Notes: generated from the letters alone by a model not told the origin. 64,000 bases of DNA from Burkholderiales bacterium (GCA_036262035.1 DATAJS010000030.1:1-64000), one strand, 5' to 3'; shown: positions 1 to 10,543, numbered from the stretch's first letter. Program-made: numbers and translations.

Positions 1-2
1 TG

Positions 3-3000
3 ATCGGCGCGGCAGCGATCAACGGCACGGGCAACGCGCTGGCCAACGTGCTCACGGGAAATGCCGCCGCCAACGTGCTGGCGGGAGGCGCCGGAGACGA
101 CACCTACGTCGTCGACAGCGCGGCGGATACCGTCGTCGAGAGCGCCGGTGCAGGCGTCGATCTGGTGCAGACTTCGATCGACTACACCCTCGGCGCGAAC
201 CTCGAGAATGTGACGATCGCCGGAACCGGCGCCGTCAATGTCCGCGGCAATGGGCTCGCGAACATGTTGCGCGGTAACGCCGCGGCGAACACGCTCGACG
301 GCGGCGCCGGTGCGGACGCGATGCTCGGCGCCGGGGGCGACGATCTCTACGTCGTCGACAACGTGGCCGACGTCGTCACTGAAAATCCCGACGCGGGCGC
401 GGACACGGTGCGCACGAGCGTGTCTTACGCGCTCGCGGCCAATGTCGAGAACCTGACGCTGCTCGATGGCGCCGTCACCGGAGCGGGGAACGGCCTGAAC
501 AATACGATCGTCGGCAACAGCGCCGCCAACACCCTCGAGGGGCGGGCGGGCGACGATACGTACGTCATCGACAGCGCTGCCGATCTCGTCGTCGAGAATC
601 CGAACGAAGGCGTGGACACGGTGCGCACGGGCGTGACCTACACGCTGGCACCGAACGTGGAGAAGCTGGTGCTCACCGGTTCGATGGCTGCCGACGGCAC
701 GGGTAACGCGCTGAACAACGTGCTTGCCGGCAACGCGGCGGCGAACAGGCTCGCCGGCGACAGGGGCGACGATACGTACCTCGTCTACGACACGGCGGAT
801 ACGCTCGTCGAGCGCGCCGGCGAGGGCGTCGACACGGTCGAGAGCACAGTGACCTACACGCTCGGCGCGAACGTCGAGAATCTCACTCTCGCCGGCGCCG
901 GCGCGATCGACGGAACCGGCAACGAGCTCGACAACGTGATTGCGGGAAACGCAGCGGTCAACCGTCTCACCGGCAGCGCGGGCAACGATATGCTCGACGG
1001 CGCGGCGGGTGCGGATTCGATGCTCGGCGGAACCGGCAACGATATCTACGTCGTCGACAATGCAGCGGACTCCGTCGTCGAAAAACCCGGCGAAGGAACC
1101 GATACGGTGCGCAGCTCGATCGGTTATACGCTCGGCGCCGACGTCGAGAACCTGGTGCTGACGGGCGCCGCCGCGATCAACGGCCTCGGAAACGGGCTCG
1201 CTAACGCGATCACCGGAAACGCAGCGGCGAACGTTCTCAACGGGGCGGCGGGCGACGATACGCTCGACGGCGGCGCGGGCGCCGACACGCTGACCGGTGC
1301 TGCCGGCAACGATCTCTATGTCGTCGACAATGCCGGCGATACGGTCGTCGAGAACCCGAACGACGGCGTCGACACCGTGCGCGCCTCGATCACGCTCACA
1401 CTCGCCGCCAACGTCGAGAACCTCGCATTGACCGGAACGGCGGCGATCGACGGCAAGGGCAACGACCTTAACAACGACATCGGCGGTAACGACGCGAACA
1501 ACACGCTCGACGGCGGCCGGGGCACGGATACATTGCGCGGCGGGCGCGGTGACGATGCGTACGAGGTCGACAACTCAGCGGATGTCGTCCTCGAAAATGC
1601 GAACGCGGGGCTCGACGTCGTACGCACTGTCGTGACCTATACCTTGCCTGAGAACGTCGAAAACCTGGTGCTTGTCAGCTTTACTGCCATCGATGGCACC
1701 GGCAACGCGCTCGACAACGTCGTCGCCGGTAATTCGCTCGCGAACGTGCTGAGGGGTGCCGGCGGCAACGACCGGCTCGACGGCGGCGGCGGCGCCGACA
1801 CTCTGATCGGCGGCCCGGGCAACGACACGTACGAGCTGCTGAGGATTCGGGACACACTGACCGCGCAGACTTTCGGAGGGCAATTCTTTACGTTCGCGCG
1901 TCCCGGCGAGGAGATCCTCGTCGAACAAACGAACGAGGGACGGGACACGGTCGTGAGCCGGACCAGTCACACGTTGCGCGCGAACATCGAGGCTCTCGTC
2001 CTGACGGACGACGCGCTGCCGGTATGGGCCGGCACGGCGGAGGAGCTGCTCGGACGGAATTCGGCGCTGGAATCGCTGGTCGAGGGCGTCGGCAACGACC
2101 TCGCGAACACGCTGAACGGCGGCGCGAAGAACAACAGGCTGAACGGGCTCGGCGGCGCGGATACCCTCTTCGGCGGCGCGGGAGACGACATCATCGACGG
2201 TGGCGACGGCAACGACTTCATCGACGGCGGACCAGGCTCCGACTCCATGGACGGCGGTGCGGGCGACGATACCTTCATCGTCGACCGTGAGTCCGACGCG
2301 ACCTCGGATAGCGGCGGCTTCGACGTGGTACTGAGCTCGACCAGCTACAAGCTCGGCTCCGGCATCGAGAACCTGACGCTGACCGGGAATGCGACTTCGT
2401 CCGGCAAAGGCAACGCGGAGAGCAACCTCCTCACCGGCAACGACGCAGCGAATACCCTGTTCGGCGGAACGGGCGGCGTGGACACGCTGCGCGGCGGTGC
2501 GGGCGACGACACGTATTACGTCTATACGGGGTTCTTCGACGGCGTTGTCGAGAACTCGAATCAAGGCATCGACACCGTCGTCTCCGAAGGCGATTACACC
2601 CTGGGTGCAAACCTGGAAAAGCTCGTCCTGGCGTGGGATAACTCGAAATACGGCATGGCCGGCAGCCGCGGCTGGATCGGGCGCGGCAACGCACTGGACA
2701 ACGAGATCGTGGGGACCCAAAGCGCCGGCGACACGCTGCTCGGCGAAGGCGGGAACGACCTTCTGAAAGCCGTTTCAGGTGCGAGGCTGGACGGCGGGAT
2801 CGGCAACGATGTCATGCAAGCTGCCGTCAGCGGCAGCACGCTCACCGACGTGTCCGGCAACAACCTTCTGCACGACGGCGCGGGGTGGAACAGCCTCACC
2901 GTGGGTGACGGCAATGATCTGCTCATCGCCGGCCGCGGCGACGATACGATCACCACCGGAGCCGGCCGCGACGTCATCGGGTACAACCGCGGCGACGGTG

Positions 3001-3533
3001 CCGACGTCGTGAACGCGAGCGCGGGCGCCGATAATACGGTCAGCCTCGGCGGCGGGATTCGTTACGCCGACATGACGCTGAACAAGGTCGTGAACGATCT
3101 CGTGCTCGGTCTCGGCGCGGGCGACAGCATCACCTTCAAGGACTGGTATGCCGCACCGGCGAATCGCAGCGTGCTCAACATGCAGTTGATCGCGGAGGCG
3201 ATGGCGGATTTCAACGCCGCCTCGGCCGATCCGCTGCGCAACCGCAAGGTCGAGACGTTCAACTTCGCCAACATCGCGAACGCGTTCGATGCATCCGGCG
3301 TTGCGACCGCATGGGCGCTGACCGATACGCTGCTTCGGCAGCATCTCGCGAGCTCGAGCGACACCGCCGCGATCGGTGCGGATGTCGCCTATCGCTACGG
3401 CAGGAGCGGTTCGCTCGCAGGCATGGGGTTCGATCCGGTCGTCGGCATGCTCTCGAACGGCGCGTTCGGCGCGTCGGCGCAGGCGCTGCAGGGCGCCGCC
3501 GCGACCGACGTGGGCGCGAAGCGCCTGATGTGA
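3..3533 (+). CDS. RTX-repeat calcium-binding protein, 5' end cut by the window edge
   Basis: The frame is open from base 3, so the N-terminus lies outside the window; the first internal GTG at 48 is not a real start. About 1,176 residues are present. They consist of degenerate glycine/aspartate nonapeptides of the GGxGxDxxx type (for example [11 protein letters not shown]) alternating with a recurring beta unit that reads roughly [17 protein letters not shown] followed by NVENLTLTG and GTGNxLNN. This block repeats about ten times before diverging after residue 600. The last 150 residues lack repeats and end AKRLM, where a type I secretion signal would sit. Proteins of this kind bind calcium and are exported through TolC-type systems; whether this one is an adhesin, S-layer or enzyme-bearing protein cannot be judged without the N-terminus. 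A bidirectional terminator follows 15 bases after the stop. Confidence 0.85.
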   Translation: MGAAAINGTGNALANVLTGNAAANVLAGGAGDDTYVVDSAADTVVESAGAGVDLVQTSIDYTLGANLENVTIAGTGAVNVRGNGLANMLRGNAAANTLDGGAGADAMLGAGGDDLYVVDNVADVVTENPDAGADTVRTSVSYALAANVENLTLLDGAVTGAGNGLNNTIVGNSAANTLEGRAGDDTYVIDSAADLVVENPNEGVDTVRTGVTYTLAPNVEKLVLTGSMAADGTGNALNNVLAGNAAANRLAGDRGDDTYLVYDTADTLVERAGEGVDTVESTVTYTLGANVENLTLAGAGAIDGTGNELDNVIAGNAAVNRLTGSAGNDMLDGAAGADSMLGGTGNDIYVVDNAADSVVEKPGEGTDTVRSSIGYTLGADVENLVLTGAAAINGLGNGLANAITGNAAANVLNGAAGDDTLDGGAGADTLTGAAGNDLYVVDNAGDTVVENPNDGVDTVRASITLTLAANVENLALTGTAAIDGKGNDLNNDIGGNDANNTLDGGRGTDTLRGGRGDDAYEVDNSADVVLENANAGLDVVRTVVTYTLPENVENLVLVSFTAIDGTGNALDNVVAGNSLANVLRGAGGNDRLDGGGGADTLIGGPGNDTYELLRIRDTLTAQTFGGQFFTFARPGEEILVEQTNEGRDTVVSRTSHTLRANIEALVLTDDALPVWAGTAEELLGRNSALESLVEGVGNDLANTLNGGAKNNRLNGLGGADTLFGGAGDDIIDGGDGNDFIDGGPGSDSMDGGAGDDTFIVDRESDATSDSGGFDVVLSSTSYKLGSGIENLTLTGNATSSGKGNAESNLLTGNDAANTLFGGTGGVDTLRGGAGDDTYYVYTGFFDGVVENSNQGIDTVVSEGDYTLGANLEKLVLAWDNSKYGMAGSRGWIGRGNALDNEIVGTQSAGDTLLGEGGNDLLKAVSGARLDGGIGNDVMQAAVSGSTLTDVSGNNLLHDGAGWNSLTVGDGNDLLIAGRGDDTITTGAGRDVIGYNRGDGADVVNASAGADNTVSLGGGIRYADMTLNKVVNDLVLGLGAGDSITFKDWYAAPANRSVLNMQLIAEAMADFNAASADPLRNRKVETFNFANIANAFDASGVATAWALTDTLLRQHLASSSDTAAIGADVAYRYGRSGSLAGMGFDPVVGMLSNGAFGASAQALQGAAATDVGAKRLM

Positions 3534-3548
3534 ATGTGCGCGACGCGC

Positions 3549-3583
3549 AAAGAAAAAGCCGGCTCATCGCCGGCTTTTTCTTT
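3549..3583. terminator. bidirectional rho-independent terminator after the RTX gene
   Basis: Arms AAAGAAAAAGCCGGC (3549-3563) and GCCGGCTTTTTCTTT (3569-3583) pair perfectly around a 5-base loop. The A and T tracts make it work on both strands, for the RTX gene on plus and the small gene ending at 3608 on minus. Confidence 0.85.
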
Positions 3584-3607
3584 GAAGCGGGAGGTTCGCG
3601 AATAAAG

Positions 3608-3880
3608 CTACTCGAGCTCCTCCGGATCGCTCGCCCGCACGCGGTCCCACGCGGCTTCGATGCGGGTGTCGAGATCGTCGACCAGGGACGGCAGCAGGAG
3701 CAGCTCGCTGATCATCGTCTCGAGCTCGTCGTCGAGGCCGTCTTCGCCGCCGTGCATCGAGGGGGCGTCATACAGCGTGGTGGCGAGCTCGATCTGCGCA
3801 TCGAGCTCCGCCGCGCGGCAGATCAGCGAATGGCGGGTTGCGATGAGCGTGGCCAGGTCGTGGGCTTCTTGTGAAAGCAT
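3608..3880 (-). CDS. small acidic hypothetical protein
   Basis: A 90-residue acidic, mostly alpha-helical protein without signal peptide or membrane segment, starting MLSQEAHDLATLIATRH and ending SDPEELE. I do not recognise the family. It is rich in Leu, Glu and Asp and has no Gly/Pro-rich segments, which fits a small coiled or helical cytoplasmic protein. No clear Shine-Dalgarno sequence precedes the ATG at 3880, so the start is uncertain. It ends next to the bidirectional terminator at 3549-3583. The opposite frame across this region is Arg/Ala-rich and looks like a shadow, which is the main reason to prefer this strand. Confidence 0.5.
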   Translation of the reverse strand: MLSQEAHDLATLIATRHSLICRAAELDAQIELATTLYDAPSMHGGEDGLDDELETMISELLLLPSLVDDLDTRIEAAWDRVRASDPEELE

Positions 3881-3994
3881 CGGGAGAGCGGCACGACCGA
3901 CGCGTGCCGTGGGCGAAAGCGCGCAAGGATAGCCGAGAAACGCGGCCGCGAACGCGCCGCGCGCCGGGTGCGCGGGTAAAAATCCCTCTTTTCC

Positions 3995-4207
3995 TCACAG
4001 CAGCGCCGCGATGATCAGCACCAGCACGCCGATGACGGCGACGAGGACCAGCACCCCGATCAGCAGGGCTTCTCCTCGCCCGCGCTTCGTTCCTTGCCGG
4101 TCCGCCGGCTCGCCCGGCGCACGGGCGCGGATATGCCGGTCGAATTCTTCACCCTCGGCCTGTTCCATGACCTGCCGCAAGGCGGTTGCTTCCCGATCGG
4201 TGAGCAT
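3995..4207 (-). CDS. small single-pass membrane protein, hypothetical
   Basis: With the ATG at 4207 the product is 70 residues: an N-terminal charged region starting MLTDREATALRQVMEQAEG, a basic linker (RQGTKRGRGEA), and a C-terminal hydrophobic segment of about 22 residues (LLIGVLVLVAVIGVLVLIIAALL without the first residue) that should span the membrane as a tail anchor. An upstream TTG at 4234 would add nine residues (MLLPRITTR) but has no better ribosome site. Family not recognised; no partner genes are suggested by the context. Confidence 0.5.
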   Translation of the reverse strand: MLTDREATALRQVMEQAEGEEFDRHIRARAPGEPADRQGTKRGRGEALLIGVLVLVAVIGVLVLIIAALL

Positions 4208-4459
4208 GCGTGTCGTGATTCGCGGTAAAAGCAAGCGGCGGCCGAAGCCGCCGCGAAGTGTGATGTCGAGGACCCGCCGTTAAAGCACATGCAGTACCAG
4301 AATTCGAGAGTGCGAGCCGGCACAACCACTTAGCGGCACTTGTCCTCGAGCCGCGCGCGCATCTGTAAAGCACGCCGACAGTTCCCTCGCGCGCACGCCT
4401 GGCGTTTCGTTCAAATCCGGCTGAAAAAAATTCGAGCTCGCGTGACACCCGCGTGAACG
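4208..4459. other. intergenic stretch without recognisable gene
   Basis: About 250 bases between two minus-strand genes. Every frame is short or of biased composition. Apart from the terminator that begins at 4460 I see no repeat, promoter or RNA motif I can support. Confidence 0.4.
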
Positions 4460-4486
4460 AAAAAGCCCGCTGTTCGCGGGCTTTTT
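4460..4486. terminator. bidirectional rho-independent terminator
   Basis: AAAAAGCCCGC (4460-4470) pairs with GCGGGCTTTTT (4476-4486) around TGTTC. It lies 19 bases past the stop of the minus-strand Bug gene. Confidence 0.85.
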
Positions 4487-4505
4487 GTTGGGGCAGTGAA
4501 ACCGC

Positions 4506-5483
4506 TTACTCGACCTTCACCTTCGCCGCCGCAGCGACCTTCTTCCACTGCGGAATCTCTTTCGCGATGATCGCCCCGAACGTCTCGGGCGAGCCGCCGG
4601 CCGGCGCGACGCCGTCGGCTTCGAGCTTCTCGATCATGTCCTTCTGGCTGATGATCTTGGTCACTTCCGAGTTGATGCGGTCCACGATCGCGCGCGGTGT
4701 GCCTTTGGGCGCGATGAAGCCGTGCCAGTTGGAGACGTCGTAGCCTTTCACCGTCTCGTCGACCGCGGGTACGTTCGGCAGCGCCGGGATGCGCTTCGCG
4801 GTGGTCACCGCGATCGCGCGGAGCCGCCCCTGCTTCACGATCGGCATCGTCGCCGCGATCGAGCCGAAGATGAGCGTCGTCTGGCCGCCCATGGTGTCGG
4901 TGAGCGCCGGACCGGTGCCTTTGTACGGGATGTGGTTCATCTTGATGCCGGCCTGCATCGCGAAGAGCTCGGTCGCCATGTGCACGATGCTGCCCTGGCC
5001 GCTGGTCGCGTAGTTGATGTCGCCCGGCTTGGCCTTCGCCGCGGCGATCAGCTCCTTGATGTTCTTGACGGGCAGCGACGGATGCACCGACACGAGGAAC
5101 GGGCCCTTGGCGATCTGGATGATCGGCTGGATGTCGGTGACGGGATCGAAGTTGAGCTTGTAGAGGCTCGGGTTCACGGTGTAGCTCGCGGCGACCATCG
5201 TCAGCGTGTAGCCGTCGGGCGGCGATTTCACGCCGAGCTCGGTGCCGATCGTGGCGCCGGCGCCGGGACGGTTCTCGACGATGAATTGCGGGCCCTTGAT
5301 CGCCTCGGTCAGCTTGGTCGCGATGAGGCGCGCGATGAAATCGGTGCCGCCGCCGGGCGCGAAGGGCGCGATGATGCGCACGGGCTTGGTGGGCCATTGC
5401 TGGGCCGACGCGGTGCCGATCGTGCCGACGACGGCGGCGGCGACGAGCGTGAAGCGGAGCGTTGCCTTGGTTGCTGCGAGCAT
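4506..5483 (-). CDS. Bug/TctC-family periplasmic solute-binding protein
   Basis: 325 residues. Members of this family bind small carboxylates or related metabolites in the periplasm and feed tripartite tricarboxylate transporters; most copies are orphans with unknown ligand, as here (no tctA or tctB nearby). Visible marks: a Sec signal peptide ending TASA at residue 27, the N-terminal signature WPTKPVRIIAPFAPGGGTD (residues 30-48), the PDGYTL motif near residue 90, the SGQGSIVH ligand-loop segment and the HIPYKGTGPA segment near residue 190. Length matches the family norm of about 320. The start is supported by AGGAG eight bases before the ATG at 5483. It is transcribed away from the large RTX gene and ends at a strong terminator. 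Confidence 0.92.
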   Translation of the reverse strand: MLAATKATLRFTLVAAAVVGTIGTASAQQWPTKPVRIIAPFAPGGGTDFIARLIATKLTEAIKGPQFIVENRPGAGATIGTELGVKSPPDGYTLTMVAASYTVNPSLYKLNFDPVTDIQPIIQIAKGPFLVSVHPSLPVKNIKELIAAAKAKPGDINYATSGQGSIVHMATELFAMQAGIKMNHIPYKGTGPALTDTMGGQTTLIFGSIAATMPIVKQGRLRAIAVTTAKRIPALPNVPAVDETVKGYDVSNWHGFIAPKGTPRAIVDRINSEVTKIISQKDMIEKLEADGVAPAGGSPETFGAIIAKEIPQWKKVAAAAKVKVE

Positions 5484-5639
5484 GGGGGTCTCCTGTAAGA
5501 GAGGTGCTTGGGGCTCGACTCCCTAACAGTCTGGGTCGGACCCCGTGGGTGGGGGGTTGCCGCGGGGGCGGAACTATATCATTTCCGATCGAAATCTAAC
5601 GTTTTGTCAGATTTGCCCGGGCATCTCCCGCGCCGGTAA

Positions 5640-5731
5640 AGTCGCGCCCCTGTGCGGCTCGACTCATAAGGCGGGGGAAACAGGGACTTCGGCCGGCACG
5701 CCGCGTCATGCGGCCTGCCGGCCTTTCTTTT
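5640..5731 (+). ncRNA. possible structured leader or small RNA ending in a strong hairpin
   Basis: In the 430-base gap between the divergent Bug and RTX genes, CCCTGT (5648-5653) can pair with ACAGGG (5680-5685) around a G-rich interior. This is followed by a 14-bp hairpin with one mismatch (5691-5704 with 5710-5723) and a run of T (5724-5731). The order fold, terminator, downstream gene 185 bases later resembles a riboswitch leader or a free small RNA. I could not match it to a known class; the conserved bases of the GEMM c-di-GMP riboswitch are absent. Confidence 0.35.
5691..5731 (+). terminator. strong intrinsic terminator upstream of the RTX gene
   Basis: GGCCGGCACGCCGC pairs with GCGGCCTGCCGGCC (13 of 14 positions) around GTCAT, then TTTCTTTT. 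It faces the plus strand, but no gene ends upstream on that strand, so it must end a non-coding or leader transcript. Confidence 0.7.
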
Positions 5732-5915
5732 GTCAATCGGTCAAATCTCGCGTTCCGGGAGGTTTGCCCCGCCGTAGCCGTGTCTATACAGTCGCGTGAG
5801 CAACTACAAGAACCCGTGCAGGGCTCGAACGCTCGTCGTCTCGATTTCCGTTCGCTGACCCGCCGCGGATAACCGCGCGCTCGCTCGCGCATATACAAGC
5901 TCAAAAGGGGGCTTC

Positions 5916-8900
5916 ATGGCATCGAAGGTCAAGGCGGTTCCGATCATCCGCGGGACCGAGGGGGACGACGTGCTCCTCGGCACGGATAAGGGCGAGATCA
6001 TCACCGCGCGCGGCGGCGTGGACGTGATCACCGCCGGCGGCGGCAACGACGTCGTCGACGGCGGTGCCGGCAACGACGCGATCGACGGCGGCGCCGGCAA
6101 CGACCTCCTCGTCGGCGGCGACGGCAACGACACGCTGACCGATCACGAAGGCTCGAACGTCTTCGTCGGCGGCGCCGGCCACGATGTCATCTTCAGCTTC
6201 GGCGCGCAGTCCGCGGTCGTCGACGCCGGCACGGGCGACGACAGCATCTCGACCACGCTCGTCTCGACAGTCGAGGTCTCGGCGGGCGACGGCGCCGACG
6301 TCGTCGATGTCACGCAGGCGCAGTCCGCGCGCGTCGACGGCGGCGCGGGCAACGACCGCATCCGCCTGATCGAGGCGGGCACGGCGAGCGTGGACGGCGG
6401 CGCCGGCAACGACGACATCGATCTGTTCACCGGCGCGGCGACGCTCGCGGGCGGCAGCGGCAACGACGTCATCCGCATCGGCTTCGGCGCCACGCAGGCG
6501 AAGATCTCGACCGGCAGCGGCGCCGATACGATCGTGATCGAGCGCGCGTTCAGCCCGGCCGCGGTCACCGTCACCGACTTCAGCGCCGGCAAGAACGGCG
6601 ACAAGCTCGACCTCTCGACGCTGCTCGGCCAGCTCAACGGCTGGGATCGGTCGACGAATCCGTTCGCGCTCGGTTACCTGCGCGTGACGCAATCGGGCAA
6701 GGACACGCTCTTTCAGGTCGATACCGGCGGCGGCGCCGACGGCGCGCAGTTCGAGACGCTCGCCGTCCTCCAGGGCGTGAAGGCGGGCAAGCTCATCTCC
6801 GCCAATTTCGAGCCGGGATATTCGCCCGACGGCGCGGCGCCGCCGGCGACGACGATCAACGGCACGGTCGGCACCGATACCATCACGGGCACCATCGGCG
6901 CGGACACGATCCGCGCGCGCGGCGGCGACGACTTCGTCAACGGCGGCGGCGGTAACGACCGCATCTTCGGCGAGGACGGCAACGACTCGCTGCGCGGCGA
7001 CGGCGGCGACGACCTGCTCGACGGCGGCGCGGGCGACGACTTCCTCGACGATGCGCTCGGCAACAACACCTTCATCGGCGGCGCCGGCAACGACAACATC
7101 AACAGCACCGGCGCCGGCACGTCCGCCATCGACGGCGGCGACGGCAACGACGGCATCGTCGCGTTCGGACACGGCACGCTGAAGGCGGGCGCGGGCAACG
7201 ACACGGTGATCAGCGGCGCGCTGACGAGCGTCGACCTCGGCACGGGCGACGACACCTATACGCTCGCTTTCGGCGAAGCGGGCATCGTCACGTCGGTGAA
7301 CGCCGGCGACGGCAACGACACGCTGTCGATCCATGGCGCAGCGGTGGTGAACGCGGGCGCGGGCAACGACGTCATCGCGGCGGCCGCAACGCCCGGCCAA
7401 CCGGTCACGATCACGACGGGCGCGGGCTCGGACCGTATCGTCGCGGCCGCTCTGCCCGACGTCGTTCACGCCGTGACCGTCACCGATTTCGCCGCGGGCG
7501 CGGGCGGCGACGTCGTCGACTTCTCGAACATCGAGATCCAGCTCCAGAACTGGGACGGTGCGACCAATCCGTTCGCGACCGGCCACATGCGCGTCGTGCA
7601 GCAGGGCGCCGACGCGCTGCTTCAGGTCGACTTCGACGGCGCCGGCGGGTTCTACGACTACGCGACGCTGACGATCCTGCGCAACGTCAACGCGGCGACG
7701 CTGACGAGCGCCAACTTCGCGCCGGGCTGGAGTCCCGACGGCTCGCCGCCCGGGGCGCGCACACTCACCGGCACCGAGGCCGGCGACAATCTCGTCGGCG
7801 ACATCACCGACGACACCCTCTTCGCGCTCGGCGGCGACGATACGGTCAACGGCGGCCGCGGCGCCGACACGCTCTTCGGCGGCGAAGGCGACGACCATCT
7901 CGACGGCGGCCCAGGCAACGACGAGCTCCACGGCGGCGGCGGGAACGACAATCTCGTCGACTCGCTGGGCGCGAACCGCTTCTTCGGCGACGCAGGCAAC
8001 GATCAGATCACGAGCCTCGGCGAATCCGCGTATGCCGAAGGCGGCGAAGGCGACGATCGTTTCGACTTCTTCGCGGGCAACGTCGAAGCGCACGGCGGCG
8101 CGGGCAACGACACGCTGAATGCCTTCGGCGCGCAGTCCGCAACGCTCGACGGCGGCGACGGCAACGACGGCTTCACGGTGACCGGCCAGCCGTTCAGCGG
8201 ACCCTATCGGGTGTTCGGCGGCGCCGGCGACGACAACGTGGTGCTCGTCGCTACTGCCGAGATCGATGCGGGTGCAGGGAACGACTTCATACAGCTTACG
8301 TCCGGCGGGTTCAACAGCACGATCGCGACCGGCGACGGCAGCGATACGCTCGCGGTGACTGCGTTCTCCGGGAGCTCGGCCTCCGTCTCCGACTTCACGA
8401 GCGGCGCCGGCGGCGACGTGGTCGATCTCGCGCTCGTCACGCCTTTCCTCAACGGATGGGACGGCACCTCCAATCCCTTCGCGAGCGGTTTCCTCCGCGT
8501 CACGCAGAGCGGCGCGGATACGCTGCTCGAGCTCGATATCGACGGTGTCGTGGGCAGCGGCGGCTCCAACGTGCTCCTGGCGCTCCAGGGCGTGACCGCG
8601 AGCACGTTGACCGCCGCCAACTTCGCGCAGGGGTACGATCCGCAGCAGGCGCCGGTGATCGCGGACCAGACGTTCCCGGGAACGCCGTTCGACGACTTCA
8701 TCACCGACGGCCTGGGCAACGACACGCTGCTGGGATTCGGCGGCAACGACTTCCTCTTCGCAAACCAGGGCAATGATCTGCTCGACGGCGGGGACAACGA
8801 CGATGCGCTCGTCGACGACGTCGGCAGCAACACCTTCATCGGCGGCGACGGTAACGATTTCATCAACAGCTCGGGCGCGCTCGCAGCGACCGTCGATGCG

Positions 8901-10430
8901 GGCACGGGCAGCGACACGATCTCGCTGTCGCTCGTCGCTTCGGTGGATGTGCAGGCCGGTGCGGGCGTCGACCAGGCGACGATCGTCGGCTACTCCGGCG
9001 CGACCGTGAACATGGGCGAGGACGACGACCAGCTCGTCATCGGCTCGGACTTTGGCGTCGGCGTGGCGTACGGCGGCAGCGGCAACGACTACATCGTCGC
9101 GCAGACCGGCTCGACGATCGTGGATCTCGGCGAGGGGAGCGATCGCTTCGTCGTGCAGGGCGGAACCGCGCACACCGTGACGACCGGTGCGGGCACTGAC
9201 ACCATCGAGTTCTGGAACCCGGTGAGCTCGCCGGTGGTCGTCACCGATTTCACGGCCGGTCCCGGCGGCGACCGCATCGAATACACCGTAGTGGCCACCT
9301 CGTTTGCAGGCTGGGACGGCGTCACCAACCCGTTCGCAACCGGGCATGTGCGCCTCACGCAAGCCGGCGCCGACACGCTGTTCGAGATCGATCGGGACGG
9401 TGCGCTCAATCCCGAAGGCTTCGTCACCTATGCGCTGCTGCAAGGCGTCGACGCGACGGCGCTCATGCCGGGCAACTTCGCGCCGACGTGGGACCTGGGG
9501 GGCTCGCAGGAGCTCACGCTCGTCGGCACCGACGATGCCGAGACGCTCGCCGGCAACGCGTCCGCGGACCACATCTTCGGACTCGCCGGCGACGACATCC
9601 TTCTCGGGTTTGCGGGCAACGACACGCTGGAAGGCGGTGACGATCGCGACACGCTCCTCGGCGGCGTCGACAACGACGTCCTCGACGGCGGCAACGGCAA
9701 CGACTTCCTCAACGGCGAATCCGGCGACGACGTGCTGACGGGCGGCGCGGGCCGCGACACCCTCACCGATTTCGAAGGCAACAACGAGCTCTACGGCGGC
9801 GATGACGGCGACGCGATCAACGCGTTCGGCCTGAGCGCGTTCGTCGACGGCGGTACCGGCGACGACATGATCTCGGTGCAGACGGCCGGGCAGGCGCAGG
9901 TCCACGCCGGCGCCGACAACGACAACGTGACCATGCAGGGCGTCGCGGCCGGCTCGACGCTCGACCTCGGGGACGGCGACGATTTCGCGTTCGTGAACAG
10001 CGTCGATGTCACGGTGACCGCCGGCGCCGGCAACGACACCGTGCAGCTTGGCGGCGGCAGCGTCACGGTCGACATGGGCCAGGGCGACGACGTGATCGCG
10101 CTGGTCGCCTCTGCGGCAGACCATGCGGTCGCCACCGGTACGGGGACCGACTCGATCGTCCTCTTCTCCACGCAGGATCACCTCGCGACGGTCACCGACT
10201 TCACGACCGGCGCAGGCGGCGACGCGATCGACCTGCGGCAGGTGCTGGCGGCGACCCCGCCGGCCGGATCGCTGGGTGATTACGTCTCCGTCACCAACAC
10301 CGGCGGCGGTACCGCGGTATTCGTCGACCCCGACGGCGTGGGGGGCGACTTCCACTGGGCGCTCACACTTCAAAACGTCTTCGATCAGAACGCCGCCGAT
10401 ATGGTGGCGAACGGCAATCTGTTGGTGTGA
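5916..10430 (+). CDS. giant modular RTX protein with repeated type I secretion target modules
   Basis: 1,504 residues, starting MASKVKAVPIIRGTEGDDVLLG. The protein is built from five successive modules of about 300 residues. Each begins with a run of RTX nonapeptides (GGxGNDxLxGGxGND), continues with a looser beta-roll region, and ends with a conserved closing unit of the form VTDFxAGxGGDxxDL, GWDGxxNPFAxGxLRVTQ, DTLxQxD, LQGVxAxxLTxxNFxPG. These closing units lie near bases 6560-6820, 7475-7735, 8375-8640, 9235-9490 and 10180-10430, the last being the C-terminus. That unit resembles the C-terminal target domain of type I-secreted proteins. No enzymatic domain is visible, so a calcium-dependent adhesin or matrix protein is likely. 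There is no signal peptide, as expected for type I export; the ABC exporter is not in the window. Confidence 0.88.
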   Translation: MASKVKAVPIIRGTEGDDVLLGTDKGEIITARGGVDVITAGGGNDVVDGGAGNDAIDGGAGNDLLVGGDGNDTLTDHEGSNVFVGGAGHDVIFSFGAQSAVVDAGTGDDSISTTLVSTVEVSAGDGADVVDVTQAQSARVDGGAGNDRIRLIEAGTASVDGGAGNDDIDLFTGAATLAGGSGNDVIRIGFGATQAKISTGSGADTIVIERAFSPAAVTVTDFSAGKNGDKLDLSTLLGQLNGWDRSTNPFALGYLRVTQSGKDTLFQVDTGGGADGAQFETLAVLQGVKAGKLISANFEPGYSPDGAAPPATTINGTVGTDTITGTIGADTIRARGGDDFVNGGGGNDRIFGEDGNDSLRGDGGDDLLDGGAGDDFLDDALGNNTFIGGAGNDNINSTGAGTSAIDGGDGNDGIVAFGHGTLKAGAGNDTVISGALTSVDLGTGDDTYTLAFGEAGIVTSVNAGDGNDTLSIHGAAVVNAGAGNDVIAAAATPGQPVTITTGAGSDRIVAAALPDVVHAVTVTDFAAGAGGDVVDFSNIEIQLQNWDGATNPFATGHMRVVQQGADALLQVDFDGAGGFYDYATLTILRNVNAATLTSANFAPGWSPDGSPPGARTLTGTEAGDNLVGDITDDTLFALGGDDTVNGGRGADTLFGGEGDDHLDGGPGNDELHGGGGNDNLVDSLGANRFFGDAGNDQITSLGESAYAEGGEGDDRFDFFAGNVEAHGGAGNDTLNAFGAQSATLDGGDGNDGFTVTGQPFSGPYRVFGGAGDDNVVLVATAEIDAGAGNDFIQLTSGGFNSTIATGDGSDTLAVTAFSGSSASVSDFTSGAGGDVVDLALVTPFLNGWDGTSNPFASGFLRVTQSGADTLLELDIDGVVGSGGSNVLLALQGVTASTLTAANFAQGYDPQQAPVIADQTFPGTPFDDFITDGLGNDTLLGFGGNDFLFANQGNDLLDGGDNDDALVDDVGSNTFIGGDGNDFINSSGALAATVDAGTGSDTISLSLVASVDVQAGAGVDQATIVGYSGATVNMGEDDDQLVIGSDFGVGVAYGGSGNDYIVAQTGSTIVDLGEGSDRFVVQGGTAHTVTTGAGTDTIEFWNPVSSPVVVTDFTAGPGGDRIEYTVVATSFAGWDGVTNPFATGHVRLTQAGADTLFEIDRDGALNPEGFVTYALLQGVDATALMPGNFAPTWDLGGSQELTLVGTDDAETLAGNASADHIFGLAGDDILLGFAGNDTLEGGDDRDTLLGGVDNDVLDGGNGNDFLNGESGDDVLTGGAGRDTLTDFEGNNELYGGDDGDAINAFGLSAFVDGGTGDDMISVQTAGQAQVHAGADNDNVTMQGVAAGSTLDLGDGDDFAFVNSVDVTVTAGAGNDTVQLGGGSVTVDMGQGDDVIALVASAADHAVATGTGTDSIVLFSTQDHLATVTDFTTGAGGDAIDLRQVLAATPPAGSLGDYVSVTNTGGGTAVFVDPDGVGGDFHWALTLQNVFDQNAADMVANGNLLV

Positions 10431-10543
10431 GGCCGCGACCCCAGCTGATCGGCGAGGGGGGGCGGCCGCCAAGCCGGCTCCTGCTGAGGGTGTTTCTATA
10501 GGCCAAGCAGTTCTTACTTTCTGAATTTATATTCCTTATAGGT

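Noticed and set aside
1575..2720. Minus-strand open frame opposite the first RTX gene
   Set aside because: Same cause: shadow of a repeat-rich GC-rich gene.
48..3533. Periodic sequence in the RTX genes taken as a CRISPR-like array
   Set aside because: The period follows codons of glycine/aspartate nonapeptides, and there are no identical repeats with unique spacers.
5640..5731. GEMM (c-di-GMP) riboswitch before the RTX gene
   Set aside because: The conserved GCAAA and receptor bases of that class are missing.
5901..10472. A 1,523-codon open frame on the minus strand opposite the modular RTX gene
   Set aside because: It mirrors the repeats of the plus-strand gene, is rich in Arg, Val and Ala without any domain, and has no ribosome site; it is a side effect of high GC and repeated codons.
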